Of a stretch of 64,000 nt of DNA, positions 1 through 8,967 are shown one piece after another (position 1 is the stretch's first letter; every line of letters starts with the position of its first letter). The stretch spans positions 36,280 to 100,279 of the forward strand of contig NZ_BMEY01000013.1 in assembly GCF_014637405.1 (NCBI RefSeq). The letters are read 5' to 3'. Both the position numbers and the translations under genes were made by a program. Below the pieces are notes generated by a model. That model did not search any database. It had not been told where the DNA came from and saw nothing but the letters and a program-made list of their open reading frames with translations. The DNA is from Ornithinibacillus halotolerans. GTDB lineage: Bacteria > Bacillota > Bacilli > Bacillales > Amphibacillaceae.

Positions 1-518
1 TCAACCATTTGTATATCTAGTTCTAAATCCTCAATTAGGTCAGCATCAGATTTTGTAATTGTATTTACCATCGTAATTCGACTAATAAAGTCACTGAAGC
101 TATCCGAACCAAATAATACATCTAGAAAATTAATATGTCCACCAGTTTTCTGATAAGATGATAATCTTTCGTTTAATATTTCATGGCGCTTTTCAATATC
201 AGATTCTAATTCCTTAATCTCTTCTTGTAACTGCTCAATTTCATTTATAGTGGCACTGATATTTTCTTCTGTCTCATTTATTAATTTTATATTTTCTTGT
301 ATTTCTTCATTAACACGATTTATCTCAACATCTAACTCATCTATTTCAGCCATAATTGTTGAAATATCCGCTTGTGCACTTGTTAATTCGTTCTTTATTT
401 TCTCTCGCTTTTTATTTATATCTTCTAAACTATTATTCCCAGCAGCAAAAACTTGAATGCTAGTAAAAGCACTGAAAACAAATAGTAAACTCAAGGTTAG
501 TACAGTTAATTTTCTCAA
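1..518 (-). CDS. N-terminal part of a CwlO/PcsB-like peptidoglycan hydrolase (cut by window edge)
   Basis: The reading frame is open to the left edge, so only about 172 N-terminal residues are visible. It starts at a TTG (518) behind AGGGG. A signal peptide (basic start, hydrophobic stretch, end at VFAAGNN) is followed by about 130 residues of heptad-rich coiled coil beginning SLEDINKKREKIK and containing a GGHINFLDVLFGS segment. This is the layout of the N-terminal coiled coil of secreted DL-endopeptidases such as CwlO and PcsB; the catalytic NlpC/P60 or similar domain would lie outside the window. The protein would act in the cell wall during growth. The identification rests on the coiled coil and signal peptide only. 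Confidence 0.7.
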   Translation of the reverse strand, partial: MRKLTVLTLSLLFVFSAFTSIQVFAAGNNSLEDINKKREKIKNELTSAQADISTIMAEIDELDVEINRVNEEIQENIKLINETEENISATINEIEQLQEEIKELESDIEKRHEILNERLSSYQKTGGHINFLDVLFGSDSFSDFISRITMVNTITKSDADLIEDLELDIQMV

Positions 519-659
519 CTTTTTTCCCCTGCTTCCTATTTCTCTAGTAAGTAAATTATTATTAATAGCAAGTTAGATTATAACATTACTAGATTTCAGG
601 CTTTTTAGCAGGTTATTACATTTATATTTCATTTTTAAGCACTTACGAATTCTATATAA

Positions 660-693
660 TAAAAATAACTCGAATACATTGGTTGTATTCGAG
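660..693 (-). terminator. Rho-independent terminator of the lipoprotein gene
   Basis: Inverted repeat CTCGAATACA / TGTATTCGAG with a 5-nt loop, followed on the minus strand by a T-rich stretch. Confidence 0.7.
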
Positions 694-700
694 CTAATTA

Positions 701-1510
701 TTATAGTCCTGCATCAACTGCAGATTCTAATATTTCTTCTGGTATCTCTATATTATCAATTGTATTTATACTTTTATATTCTGACTCCACATGTTGGACA
801 ATATCAATGGTCTCACCTTCGACGGTCATTGTCATATCCATATCCAAATTATACTGTTTTATTTCATAAGTCTTACTGTCAATGATCATCTCTATATATA
901 GCTTTTTGATTTCCATATCTTCTAATATTTCATTTATATTACCAAGACCAGCTGTAACTTCTTCTGGCAAGTAATTTTCTAGCATTTCTTCTGTTAACTC
1001 CATAAAACCTTCTCCATCAGCATCTAAAGTAAAAATATATTCGTCATCTTTTTCTTTAAAATCAAAGTCATTTATATATTTTTCCATCATCTTTAATTGT
1101 TCAGATACATCTGGTTGATTTGCAGTTATTGTATCAATTGGAATTAATGAACTATCCGCTTTAATCCATTGACCAGAAAGAGACTCATAAACATACATTT
1201 CCTCATCTACGAAATAAATTTCAGTATCCATTTCCAATGGAGTTTCACTTCCCATAGACATAGCCATTGTACCTTTCTGATGCATTGCTATTGGATCAAT
1301 GATAATTGAACCTTCCATATCACTTTCAATAATAATACTACCAAAATCCCCCATTGAGATTTCTTGTTCCAATGCCGTACTTACTTCAGCACTTCTCATT
1401 TCATTTGAAGTCTCAATCGCTTTGTTATAAACATCTTCTGCTTTTTCACCACAAGCTACTAAACCTATTGACAGTACAATCAATGTAAAACTTATAAGCC
1501 ATTTTTTCAA
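701..1510 (-). CDS. DUF6612-like secreted lipoprotein
   Basis: A 269-residue lipoprotein of unknown function. Residues 1-20 form a type II signal peptide ending in a lipobox (LVAC, lipidated Cys20). The mature part has features of the DUF6612 lipoproteins of Bacillales: an early Y-NKAIETSNEM segment, a beta-rich middle with conserved M-Q/GT-AMSMGSETPLEM, and a YEIKQYNLDMDMTM repeat near the C-terminus, resembling LppX/LolA-type folds. It is expected to sit on the outer face of the membrane. The start is a TTG at 1510, behind AAAAAAGGGGATG; the nearby ATG is in another frame. It stands alone between two terminators. The family call is from memory of the pattern and is moderate. Confidence 0.7.
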   Translation of the reverse strand: MKKWLISFTLIVLSIGLVACGEKAEDVYNKAIETSNEMRSAEVSTALEQEISMGDFGSIIIESDMEGSIIIDPIAMHQKGTMAMSMGSETPLEMDTEIYFVDEEMYVYESLSGQWIKADSSLIPIDTITANQPDVSEQLKMMEKYINDFDFKEKDDEYIFTLDADGEGFMELTEEMLENYLPEEVTAGLGNINEILEDMEIKKLYIEMIIDSKTYEIKQYNLDMDMTMTVEGETIDIVQHVESEYKSINTIDNIEIPEEILESAVDAGL

Positions 1511-1612
1511 GAGTATTCATCCCCTTTTTTATCGTATAGTCTTTTTACGACAATTGGCTAATAAAAGTTTCATTAAGGGGAAATATTGTAATACTTTGAA
1601 TCAAAAGTCCTA

Positions 1613-1650
1613 TAAAAAAAGAAGACATAAGATTATACTCTTAGTCTTCT
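1613..1650 (-). terminator. Rho-independent terminator
   Basis: Stem AGAAGAC-TAAGA / TCTTA-GTCTTCT on the minus strand followed by seven T, directly behind the small coiled-coil gene. Confidence 0.85.
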
Positions 1651-1660
1651 ACATAAATTG

Positions 1661-1936
1661 TTACGGAATGTCATTAATATTTTGTTGTGCTTCTTGTACT
1701 TGTTGTCTAATATCATGAAGTGATTCAAATGCTTGCTGAAACTGTGCATTCTCAATAGCTTCTCTTCCAGCTTGGTGTTGTAAGTTTTGCAATTCACGCT
1801 CAACTTGAATAAGAGTTTGTTCTGCTTGTCCTAATGGCTCAAGGTCACGTCCTTGTGCCTGTATTACAGCACCCTGTGCTTCCTTAAGCATTCTACTGGC
1901 TTCTTGAAGCTTTTCGTGTAAATTTACATATGCCAC
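1661..1936 (-). CDS. Small glutamine-rich coiled-coil protein, unknown function
   Basis: About 91 residues, almost wholly helical, rich in Gln, Glu and Ala, no signal peptide and no membrane segment. I choose the GTG at 1936 (nine bases behind GGAGG) over the TTG at 1945, which lies only one base from the same GGAGG. No family is recognised with confidence; small helical DUF2524/YtzC-type Bacillus proteins look broadly similar. It has its own terminator, so it is probably a single-gene unit. Confidence 0.6.
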   Translation of the reverse strand: MAYVNLHEKLQEASRMLKEAQGAVIQAQGRDLEPLGQAEQTLIQVERELQNLQHQAGREAIENAQFQQAFESLHDIRQQVQEAQQNINDIP

Positions 1937-2027
1937 TTTCTCCAACCTCCATTACAGTCAATATGTCTAGCAACACTATCTTTATTTTTGCCTTTTTTAA
2001 CTGTATTTATGTAAGAAAGCAGATAGT

Positions 2028-3998
2028 TTAATTTAACTCATGTACCTTACAATGCATCATACTTTCCGCTTCATCCCATTTCACACTAAAACCGGCCCCT
2101 TTTGCACAAAACACAGAGGAAGACGTGTATTCCGGGTCACTATCTTTATCGTAATTCATTAATTCAATGACTTCCTGTCGATTATGGCAAATATCATAAC
2201 CCGCAAATTGTAAAGAAATAGTGCCTTTTCCCTTTGTAAAAGAGGCAAGAACGGAGCTATAATCCATAAATGTTGCAACTGGTACGGTACCTGTTATTAT
2301 AGTGTTCCCTTCTTTAGTTAACGGTTCATCAAACGTTCCATGCGCTGTCTGTATATCTGTTATTACCCTACCAATTTTGTCATTAGGTATTTTTATAATA
2401 AATCGATAATAAGGTTCGAGCAGTACATTATTTGCTTTTTCTAATCCCTGCCTTAATGCTCGGAATGTAGCTTCACGAAAATCTCCACCACTTGTATGTT
2501 GATGATGTGCTCTACCAGTTAACAAGGTCACTTTAATATCTGTCAATCCAGAACCAGTTATAATCCCATGATGTTCACGTTCATGTACATGTTTTTCAAC
2601 TAGATGTTGTAATCCTTCAGATAAATCATCGACATGGCAAATACTACTGAATTGAATTCCACTATTTCTTGGACCTGGTTCTAATGATAAATGAACCTCA
2701 GCATAATGTTTTAAAGGTTCAAAATGCCCGCAGCCAATGATACTAGAATCAATTGTTTCTTTATAAATTATTTCTGGTTTCATAAATGATACTCTTAATC
2801 CAAATCGTTCAAAAACAACTTGTTCTAGAACTTCTAATTGGATAATTCCCATAACATGAATTTGTATTTGCTGTAGTTTTTCCACCCAAGTAACTTGTAA
2901 TGAAGGATCTTCAGCATCTAACATCTTAAAATAAGCTAAAGCTTCTTTAATATTAATTTTTTCATCTTCAAATACAACTTTTGAGCGTAAAGTAGGGATT
3001 AACTCAAAAGAAACATTTTCCTTTAATGAACCGACTCCATTTCCTACTTCTGTTTTAGACAGACCTGTTACAGCAAATAATTCTCCAGGTAGAACTTCTT
3101 GTACTACATTATATTTATCACCATTATACTTTCTAATCTCAATAACTTTCTCAATACACTGATTTCCCTGGTCCCCATATGGCAAAACATCTCTAACTTT
3201 TAATTTTCCGCTTAAAGATTTAATAAAAGTTAATCGATTGCCTGAGATATCATAACGAATTTTGAAAACTCGACCTTGAAAGTCACCTCGATTATTATAT
3301 GTTGTAATTGTTAATTGATTAAACATATCAAGAAATTCTCGAATCCCGATATCTTGAAGCGCAGAACCGAATGTACAAGGGAAAGTCTTCCCAGTCTTGA
3401 TCATTTCTTGCGTTTTAGTTACCCACTCTTCATTAGAATATCCATTTTCCAAATAGTATTTTAATAATTCCTCATCACGCTCGGCTAGTGATTCAATTAA
3501 TTCAATATCCTGAAGAGAATTTTCAGTCCATGTTGATACGTCCAAAACATCTTCTGATAAATTCATTTTAATTTCACTAAGTACTTTATTAATATTGGCC
3601 CCGACTCGATCTGATTTATTAATAAAAAAGAATATTGGAACTTGATGTTTTCTCAGTAGATTCCATACCGTTTCCGTATGACCTTCTACACCTTCAACAG
3701 CACTGACAATGATAATCGCATAATCTAATATTTGGATAGTTCTCTCCATCTCCGGGGAAAAATCAACATGTCCAGGGGTATCTAGTAAAAAATAAGTCGA
3801 TTCTTTATAGTGAAATATGGCTTGGTCAGCAAAGATTGTAATTCCTCTTTGTTTTTCTAAATCGTGACCATCAAGAAAAGCAGTTTGGTGATCAACCCTA
3901 CCACGTTGTTTTATAGCGTTTGAGTGAAAGAGAAGTTGTTCTGAAAAAGTAGTTTTCCCCGCATCAACATGCGCAAATACTCCAATAGTTTTCTTCAT
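2028..3998 (-). CDS. Tet(M)-type ribosomal protection GTPase
   Basis: A 656-residue translational GTPase of the EF-G-derived Tet(M)/Tet(O)/OtrA class, about the usual 640-residue length. The G motifs are AHVDAGKTT (G1, residues 9-17), RGITI (G2), DTPGHVDF (G3), NKSD (G4, where Tet(M) has NKID) and GSAL (G5). EF-G-like domains III-V follow, with the TGRAHHQHTSGGDFREATFRAL segment typical of the family shortened here to TGRAHHQHTSGGDF. Such proteins displace tetracycline from the ribosome; whether this chromosomal copy gives resistance cannot be told from sequence. The start at 3998 follows AAAGGAG. Base use looks like its neighbours, so recent acquisition is not indicated. It sits about 20 bases behind a terminator-like hairpin. 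Confidence 0.85.
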   Translation of the reverse strand: MKKTIGVFAHVDAGKTTFSEQLLFHSNAIKQRGRVDHQTAFLDGHDLEKQRGITIFADQAIFHYKESTYFLLDTPGHVDFSPEMERTIQILDYAIIIVSAVEGVEGHTETVWNLLRKHQVPIFFFINKSDRVGANINKVLSEIKMNLSEDVLDVSTWTENSLQDIELIESLAERDEELLKYYLENGYSNEEWVTKTQEMIKTGKTFPCTFGSALQDIGIREFLDMFNQLTITTYNNRGDFQGRVFKIRYDISGNRLTFIKSLSGKLKVRDVLPYGDQGNQCIEKVIEIRKYNGDKYNVVQEVLPGELFAVTGLSKTEVGNGVGSLKENVSFELIPTLRSKVVFEDEKINIKEALAYFKMLDAEDPSLQVTWVEKLQQIQIHVMGIIQLEVLEQVVFERFGLRVSFMKPEIIYKETIDSSIIGCGHFEPLKHYAEVHLSLEPGPRNSGIQFSSICHVDDLSEGLQHLVEKHVHEREHHGIITGSGLTDIKVTLLTGRAHHQHTSGGDFREATFRALRQGLEKANNVLLEPYYRFIIKIPNDKIGRVITDIQTAHGTFDEPLTKEGNTIITGTVPVATFMDYSSVLASFTKGKGTISLQFAGYDICHNRQEVIELMNYDKDSDPEYTSSSVFCAKGAGFSVKWDEAESMMHCKVHELN

Positions 3999-4022
3999 CG
4001 GAAATGCTCCTTTAAAATTAGA

Positions 4023-4050
4023 TAAAAAAAACCTGGTGTCTCTACCAGAT
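4023..4050 (-). terminator. Terminator or attenuator between flavin reductase gene and ribosome-protection gene
   Basis: Minus-strand hairpin CTGGT-AGAGAC-ACCAG followed by GTTTTTTTT, ending only about 22 bases before the AAAGGAG of the downstream gene. There is no room for a promoter between the hairpin and the start codon, so the downstream gene must be reached by read-through or the hairpin works as an attenuator. Confidence 0.75.
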
Positions 4051-4054
4051 TCTA

Positions 4055-4621
4055 CTAAAATCCATATTCCGCTGCTTTTATTTTCTGAATGCTTTGGTAG
4101 GTTTTTGTTATTGTTATTAAATCATCCACAAGTCGATCAATTCTTAGTAAAACATCATCATTAATAATCTGTTTTTGATAGAAGTCCTTTTCTTCAATAA
4201 ATACATACGTTTGAATAATTTGTGCTTTCATATATGCTAAAATCGGCTTCAGATGTTGTTCTGCCATTAAAAAATGTTTGGATGAGCCAGCTGTAACAAT
4301 AATTCCAACTACTTTATCTAATAATGCTTTTTCCGGTAATAGATCAAAAATGTTCTTTAATGTTGCTGGTATAGAAGCTTGAAAGACAGGCGTTCCAATA
4401 ATGACTGCATCTGCCTCCATGATCTCCCTAGTTACATATCTTGTATCTCCACTATAGTCTAAATAATTTCTTCCATCACTAAACTGTATATTAAAATCAG
4501 CTAGGTCGATTAAATTAACATCAACACTAGGAAAGTTGTTAGCTATTGAATTCATCGTATATTCCATTGCTGTCCTTGTTTTGGAACCAACAATTGAACC
4601 AGAAAGTCCTACAATTTTCAT
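4055..4621 (-). CDS. NADPH-dependent FMN reductase family protein
   Basis: A 188-residue flavodoxin-fold oxidoreductase of the SsuE/NADPH-dependent FMN reductase family. The N-terminal MKIVGLSGSIVGSKT matches the FMN phosphate-binding loop (GS-x4-SKT), and GTPVFQASIPATLKN is the family's flavin-contact motif. Predicted reaction: reduction of FMN or quinone-type acceptors with NAD(P)H in the cytoplasm. The start at 4621 follows AGGGGGAA. The only gene close behind is the Tet-like GTPase, 57 bases downstream with a hairpin between, so partial co-transcription is possible. The substrate is not predictable. Confidence 0.82.
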   Translation of the reverse strand: MKIVGLSGSIVGSKTRTAMEYTMNSIANNFPSVDVNLIDLADFNIQFSDGRNYLDYSGDTRYVTREIMEADAVIIGTPVFQASIPATLKNIFDLLPEKALLDKVVGIIVTAGSSKHFLMAEQHLKPILAYMKAQIIQTYVFIEEKDFYQKQIINDDVLLRIDRLVDDLITITKTYQSIQKIKAAEYGF

Positions 4622-4739
4622 TTGATGTTCCCCCTATTTCCCCCTAAAAATGTAATTATTAGTGTACTGAATTATTAAACTAATAAATACTTCTTACATG
4701 GTACACTACCTAGATTGAGAATTGCTATTAATGTGCTTA

Positions 4740-4778
4740 TAAAAATAGCGGGGTGCTATTTAAAGCTCCCCCGCTAAC
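4740..4778 (-). terminator. Rho-independent terminator of the RND gene
   Basis: Minus-strand stem AGCGGGG / CCCCGCT followed by ATTTTTAT, about 25 bases behind the stop of the RND exporter gene. Confidence 0.8.
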
Positions 4779-4799
4779 TTTTATCGCTTATTATGATAC

Positions 4800-7700
4800 T
4801 TAGTTCTCTTGAATCTCTTTACGATTTTTCTTAAACAGCTTAGATAAAATTTCATATACAATTGGAACGATAATTAATGTTAATAATGTTGAACTTGCAA
4901 GACCACCAATAACAGTAATTGCAAGACCTTTAGAAATTAATCCTCCACCTGCACTTCCAAACAACATCGGTACTAGTGCACCCATTGTCGCTATAGCAGT
5001 CATCAGGATTGGACGAAGACGTGTTGCACCTGCTTCTAGGATCGCTTCTCGCATTTCCATCCCTTCTCGTTCCATTCGGATTATCCGGTCAACAAGTACA
5101 ATAGCATTTGTTACTACGATACCAATTAACATTAGTAATCCCATCATTACAGTAACCGAGATAGTTTCTCCAGCAATTAATAGTCCAACAAAGGAACCAA
5201 TAATTGCAAAAGGTAGAGAGAAAAGAATCGCAAACGGTGCTAATCCTTCACCAAACGTAACTACAAGAATGAAGTATACAATTAAAATTGCTGCAAGCAT
5301 AGCAAATCCAAGTTGTGTAAATGTTTCTTCCATATCAGCAGATACACCTGCAACACCTTGTGTTACTCCTTTTGGAAAGTCTAACTCGTTAACTGCTTCA
5401 TCAATTTCAGCAGAAGTCTTTGAAATATCATCATCAATAATCGTACCTGTTACTGATGCATAATATTCGCCTTCACTTCGAGCGAGTGTATTTAAAGTAG
5501 TTCCTTCTTCTACTGTCACTAACTCAGATAATGGCATTGTTATTCCCAGTGCTGTTTCAACTTCGATAGCTAACATATCATCAATTGATTTCGGTGCTTC
5601 TACTTCATTTTCTTTCTTCACAATAACGTTTAAGTCATGACCATCTTTTTCAATCGTAGTTAATATATCATCTGTACGATTTGGATTTAACAACATAAAT
5701 ATTTGACCTGTCGTTAAGCCATATTGTAACAGTTCCTCTTGATCCACTTTAAATGTGTATTCTACATATGACTCTTCTTTACTAGATGAAACGTCTTTTA
5801 ACCCATCATTCTCACTCATAACTTCTTCAACCATAGTAACAGCTTCATTTAGTTTATCTAAATCTTCACTGTATAAAGTATACGTTAATTCATTAGATGA
5901 AAATGCCATGGCAGAGAAGTTTTGGCTCTTCCATTCGCCAGACTGCCCAATATTGAACACATACTCTTCAATTTCTTCACGAGCTTCAGGGAAATTATCC
6001 ATATCCGGGTCAAATATGAGGTACATTAACGCACCACCACCGCCACCACCTGCCATCATAGCAGCTTGTGGATCATTGTCCGTGATTGAAACTTGAACGA
6101 TATCAATATCTTCATGATTTAACAGTTCTTCTTCCACTTCAGTTACATTCCGTTCCGTTTCTTCAGCTAATTCACCAGTTGCTGGTGTATAAGTTAAATA
6201 CATTACTTTTTCTTCTTCACTGCCTAAGAAACTAAATCCAATTAGCGGCATAAGCGCTAAACTACCAACTAGCATAATGATTGCTACGGCTGAAGTAATA
6301 ATCTTGTGATTTAATGTCCAACGTAAAGCTTTTTTATACCAACTTGCCAATTTCCCTGCATCTCTATGTTTAATTTCTTGTTTCTCACTATAAAGTTTTT
6401 TCTTAAATAATGTGTGAGACAACGCAGGTACAATCGTAATTGCTACTAATAATGATCCACCTAATGCAAATGTCATCGTAAGTGCAAATGGGATAAATAA
6501 TTCACCGACCATTCCACCTACAAAAATTAATGGTGCAAATACAGCTACAGTTACTAATGTAGAAGATGCAATTGGTTTGAACATTTCAATTGTTGCTTCT
6601 CTTACTAAGGCACGACCAGTTAATTTTTCCTCTTTTAGGTGAATTCTTCGATAAATATTTTCAACAACAACAATCGAGTCATCAATAACACGACCGATTG
6701 CCACAGTTATTGCACCAAGTGTCATAATATTTAACGTAATATCTAACCAATTTAATAGCATTAATGCAATAAATATAGAAATAGGTATTGAAATAACAGA
6801 TGTTATTGTAGATTTAAAATCACGTAAGAATAAGAGAATTATAAGAACAGCAATTAATCCACCAAAAACGGCTTTTTCAACCATTGTAGCTACTGATTCT
6901 TCAATTGGTTCACCTTGGTCAAGTGATACATCAATAACTAGTCCTGGAAGATTGCTCTCTTCTTCCTCCAATAATTCTTTTACACCATTAACAACATCAA
7001 CAGTATTTGCATCTTGCCCCTTTACAACTTGAATGGCAATTGCTTCTTCACCATTTGTACGAGACACAGACTGAACTTTACCTACTAATTCAACCGTTGC
7101 AATATCTTTTAATTTAATGAATGGTGAGGCTTGAGTTTCTGTTGGAGTAACTGGGATAAGCATTTCTTTCAGGTCTTCTTCTGACATGAATTTACCATCG
7201 ATTGCTACTGCTTGTTCCCCTTCCTCAAACTCATATAATCCTAAAGAAATAGCCATGTCACTAGCTTGGATCATTTGTTTAACATCATCTTCTGTTATTC
7301 CAAACTCAGCCATTTTCTCTTCATCATAATGTAGTTCAATTTCCTCAATATGTTGACCAGTGATTGTTGCTGATGCTACACCGTCTACTTTTTCTAATTT
7401 TGGTAGTAGAATTTCCTCAACAGTTGAAGTTAATTCGACAATATCTTCAGATTCACTACTTACACTAAATACAACAACTGGCATCATATCCATGCTTATA
7501 GTAGTAATCATTGGCTCTTGAGCGTCTTCTGGTAGCATTACATTATCTAGCGCACTTTCTAATGCTCTCTTGGCCTCATCCATGTCTACCCCATAATCAT
7601 ATTCTATTTGAATACTTGCCATATTGGCATATGAATTGGAGTAAACAGCCTTTACATCTTCTAAATTCTCCACTACTTTTTCAATTGGAATCGATACTTC

Positions 7701-7886
7701 ATCCATCACTTTCTCAGGCGTTGCCCCAGGATAAACATCACTTACCATTAAAAATGGAATGGAGATGTCCGGAATCATTTCTGTTTTCATTCTTGTTCCA
7801 GAATAAATACCGGATATAACAATAATAATCGTCAAGAGCCAAACTGCTAATTTATTCTTGACTACAAAGTTTACAAAATTTTTCAC
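4800..7886 (-). CDS. swrC: RND-family efflux transporter (SwrC-like)
   Basis: A 1028-residue resistance-nodulation-division permease, close in length and layout to Bacillus SwrC/YerP. The first membrane helix lies at residues 12-30; a large porter domain (about 35-325) follows, then helices 2-6 with the proton-relay pair in AIGRVIDDSIVVVEN, a second porter domain, and helices 8-12 with MGLLMLIGIVVTNAIVLVDR. A Gly-rich insert (AGGGGGGALMY) occurs in the second porter loop. SwrC exports surfactin-type lipopeptides and other amphiphiles; the substrate here is inferred only from the family. No membrane-fusion protein is adjacent, as is usual in Gram-positives. It is controlled from a promoter overlapping a TetR operator. 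Confidence 0.88.
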   Translation of the reverse strand: MKNFVNFVVKNKLAVWLLTIIIVISGIYSGTRMKTEMIPDISIPFLMVSDVYPGATPEKVMDEVSIPIEKVVENLEDVKAVYSNSYANMASIQIEYDYGVDMDEAKRALESALDNVMLPEDAQEPMITTISMDMMPVVVFSVSSESEDIVELTSTVEEILLPKLEKVDGVASATITGQHIEEIELHYDEEKMAEFGITEDDVKQMIQASDMAISLGLYEFEEGEQAVAIDGKFMSEEDLKEMLIPVTPTETQASPFIKLKDIATVELVGKVQSVSRTNGEEAIAIQVVKGQDANTVDVVNGVKELLEEEESNLPGLVIDVSLDQGEPIEESVATMVEKAVFGGLIAVLIILLFLRDFKSTITSVISIPISIFIALMLLNWLDITLNIMTLGAITVAIGRVIDDSIVVVENIYRRIHLKEEKLTGRALVREATIEMFKPIASSTLVTVAVFAPLIFVGGMVGELFIPFALTMTFALGGSLLVAITIVPALSHTLFKKKLYSEKQEIKHRDAGKLASWYKKALRWTLNHKIITSAVAIIMLVGSLALMPLIGFSFLGSEEEKVMYLTYTPATGELAEETERNVTEVEEELLNHEDIDIVQVSITDNDPQAAMMAGGGGGGALMYLIFDPDMDNFPEAREEIEEYVFNIGQSGEWKSQNFSAMAFSSNELTYTLYSEDLDKLNEAVTMVEEVMSENDGLKDVSSSKEESYVEYTFKVDQEELLQYGLTTGQIFMLLNPNRTDDILTTIEKDGHDLNVIVKKENEVEAPKSIDDMLAIEVETALGITMPLSELVTVEEGTTLNTLARSEGEYYASVTGTIIDDDISKTSAEIDEAVNELDFPKGVTQGVAGVSADMEETFTQLGFAMLAAILIVYFILVVTFGEGLAPFAILFSLPFAIIGSFVGLLIAGETISVTVMMGLLMLIGIVVTNAIVLVDRIIRMEREGMEMREAILEAGATRLRPILMTAIATMGALVPMLFGSAGGGLISKGLAITVIGGLASSTLLTLIIVPIVYEILSKLFKKNRKEIQEN

Positions 7887-7904
7887 ATCTACACCTACCC
7901 TAAA

Positions 7905-7933
7905 TTGACTTTATTGACTCATTTTCTTATACT
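7905..7933 (+). promoter_or_regulatory. SigA-type promoter of the tetR gene
   Basis: TTGACT (7905-7910) and TATACT (7928-7933) are separated by 17 bases; the transcript would start near 7940, inside the operator. Confidence 0.65.
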
Positions 7934-7958
7934 AATGACTAACCGGTCATTTTGTCAA
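7929..7958 (-). promoter_or_regulatory. SigA-type promoter of the RND gene
   Basis: On the minus strand TTGACA (7958-7953) and TAGTAT (7934-7929) are 18 bases apart; the palindrome 7935-7950 fills the spacer, which is the classic position for repression. Confidence 0.6.
7935..7950. promoter_or_regulatory. TetR operator palindrome between the RND gene and tetR
   Basis: ATGAC-TAACCG-GTCAT is a 16-bp inverted repeat. It lies between the -35 and -10 boxes of the exporter promoter and just behind the -10 box of the tetR promoter, so one bound dimer could repress both genes. Confidence 0.7.
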
Positions 7959-7991
7959 CTAAATCTACGATATTTTAGGAGAAATTTACAA

Positions 7992-8825
7992 ATGAGTAAA
8001 AAACAATTGATAATGGAAAAAGCTGTTGAACTTTTCTCAAAACAAGGATTTGAAGCTACATCAGTCCAACAAATAACCGATTATTGTGGTATTTCAAAGG
8101 GAGCCTTTTACTTATCATTTAAATCTAAGGATGAACTTATTCTTGCTTTAATCGATTATTACATGCAACAATTCTCAACGGAACTTGACTACACGGTCAG
8201 AAACGAAACAAAAGAGAATACTTTATATCAATTCTTCTATAAGACATTTCATGCTTTTTCCAATCATGTAGAATTTGCCAGATTGCTTATGAAAGAACAA
8301 ACATATTCATTGAATGAAGCGTTACTCGATAAAATGCGCTACTATGACCAATTAACTAATGAAACGATATTAACTATCATAGAAAAAGTATATGGTGATG
8401 CAATAAATGATATAAAGTTTGACCTAATCTTAGCTATTAAAGGGTTATTAAATAGTTACTCTAGCTTACTTTTATTTAATAAAGTTGCATTCGACGAAGA
8501 ATTAGCCGCAGAATCACTAGTTGAAAAAACAAATATATTAGCCACTTATATGAGCACACCGTTCATTACGGAAGAACAGGGTAAAATGTTTCAGCATTTT
8601 TCAGTTGAAGATATGTCAAAAGAACAACTTCTTTCCTTAATGTCCTCAATAGCTGATGATATCGAAGACTCTCTTGAAAAAGATTCTTTAGTTTTATTAA
8701 AGGAACAAATTGATCATACTTCATTTAACCTAGCTATCATAAAGGGACTAATTGAAAATATTCGAGCTAACAAACAATGTAAATGGATCGCTTATTTACT
8801 TGAAAAACATTTTAATCTGCTCTAA
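7992..8825 (+). CDS. TetR/AcrR-family repressor of the RND exporter
   Basis: A 277-residue TetR-family regulator from the ATG at 7992, ten bases behind AGGAG; the frame is open upstream to 7905 but that part has no ribosome binding site. The helix-turn-helix lies at about residues 5-50 (AVELFSKQGFEATSVQQIT, then GISKGAFYLSFKSKDELI). The ligand domain is longer than in typical 190-residue TetR proteins, with an extra C-terminal section of about 80 residues (from FITEEQGKMFQHF). It is divergent from the exporter, with a shared operator, so it very likely represses the exporter and itself. The ligand is unknown. Confidence 0.85.
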   Translation: MSKKQLIMEKAVELFSKQGFEATSVQQITDYCGISKGAFYLSFKSKDELILALIDYYMQQFSTELDYTVRNETKENTLYQFFYKTFHAFSNHVEFARLLMKEQTYSLNEALLDKMRYYDQLTNETILTIIEKVYGDAINDIKFDLILAIKGLLNSYSSLLLFNKVAFDEELAAESLVEKTNILATYMSTPFITEEQGKMFQHFSVEDMSKEQLLSLMSSIADDIEDSLEKDSLVLLKEQIDHTSFNLAIIKGLIENIRANKQCKWIAYLLEKHFNLL

Positions 8826-8852
8826 AAAGTACCGTCAAAGGTGCTTTTTTTT
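8824..8852 (+). terminator. Rho-independent terminator of tetR
   Basis: Stem GTACC / GGTGC with loop GTCAAA, flanked by an A run and followed by eight T. Confidence 0.8.
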
Positions 8853-8967
8853 ATTCCTCCAACTTAAGTCTGAGATGCTTTCCACCTCTAGTTTAATTTC
8901 TTTCTGAATTCAACTAATGTATAATAAATTCAGATAATTAATAAAGACTATAATAAGGAGGAATAAC

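Noticed and set aside
2028..3998. An acquired tetracycline resistance gene
   Set aside because: The GTPase is of the Tet(M) family, but there are no mobile element marks around it and base use matches its neighbours; NKSD replaces NKID. Called as family only.
5269..6096. Plus-strand frames of 64 and 113 residues
   Set aside because: Both lie wholly inside the RND exporter gene on the other strand and lack ribosome binding sites.
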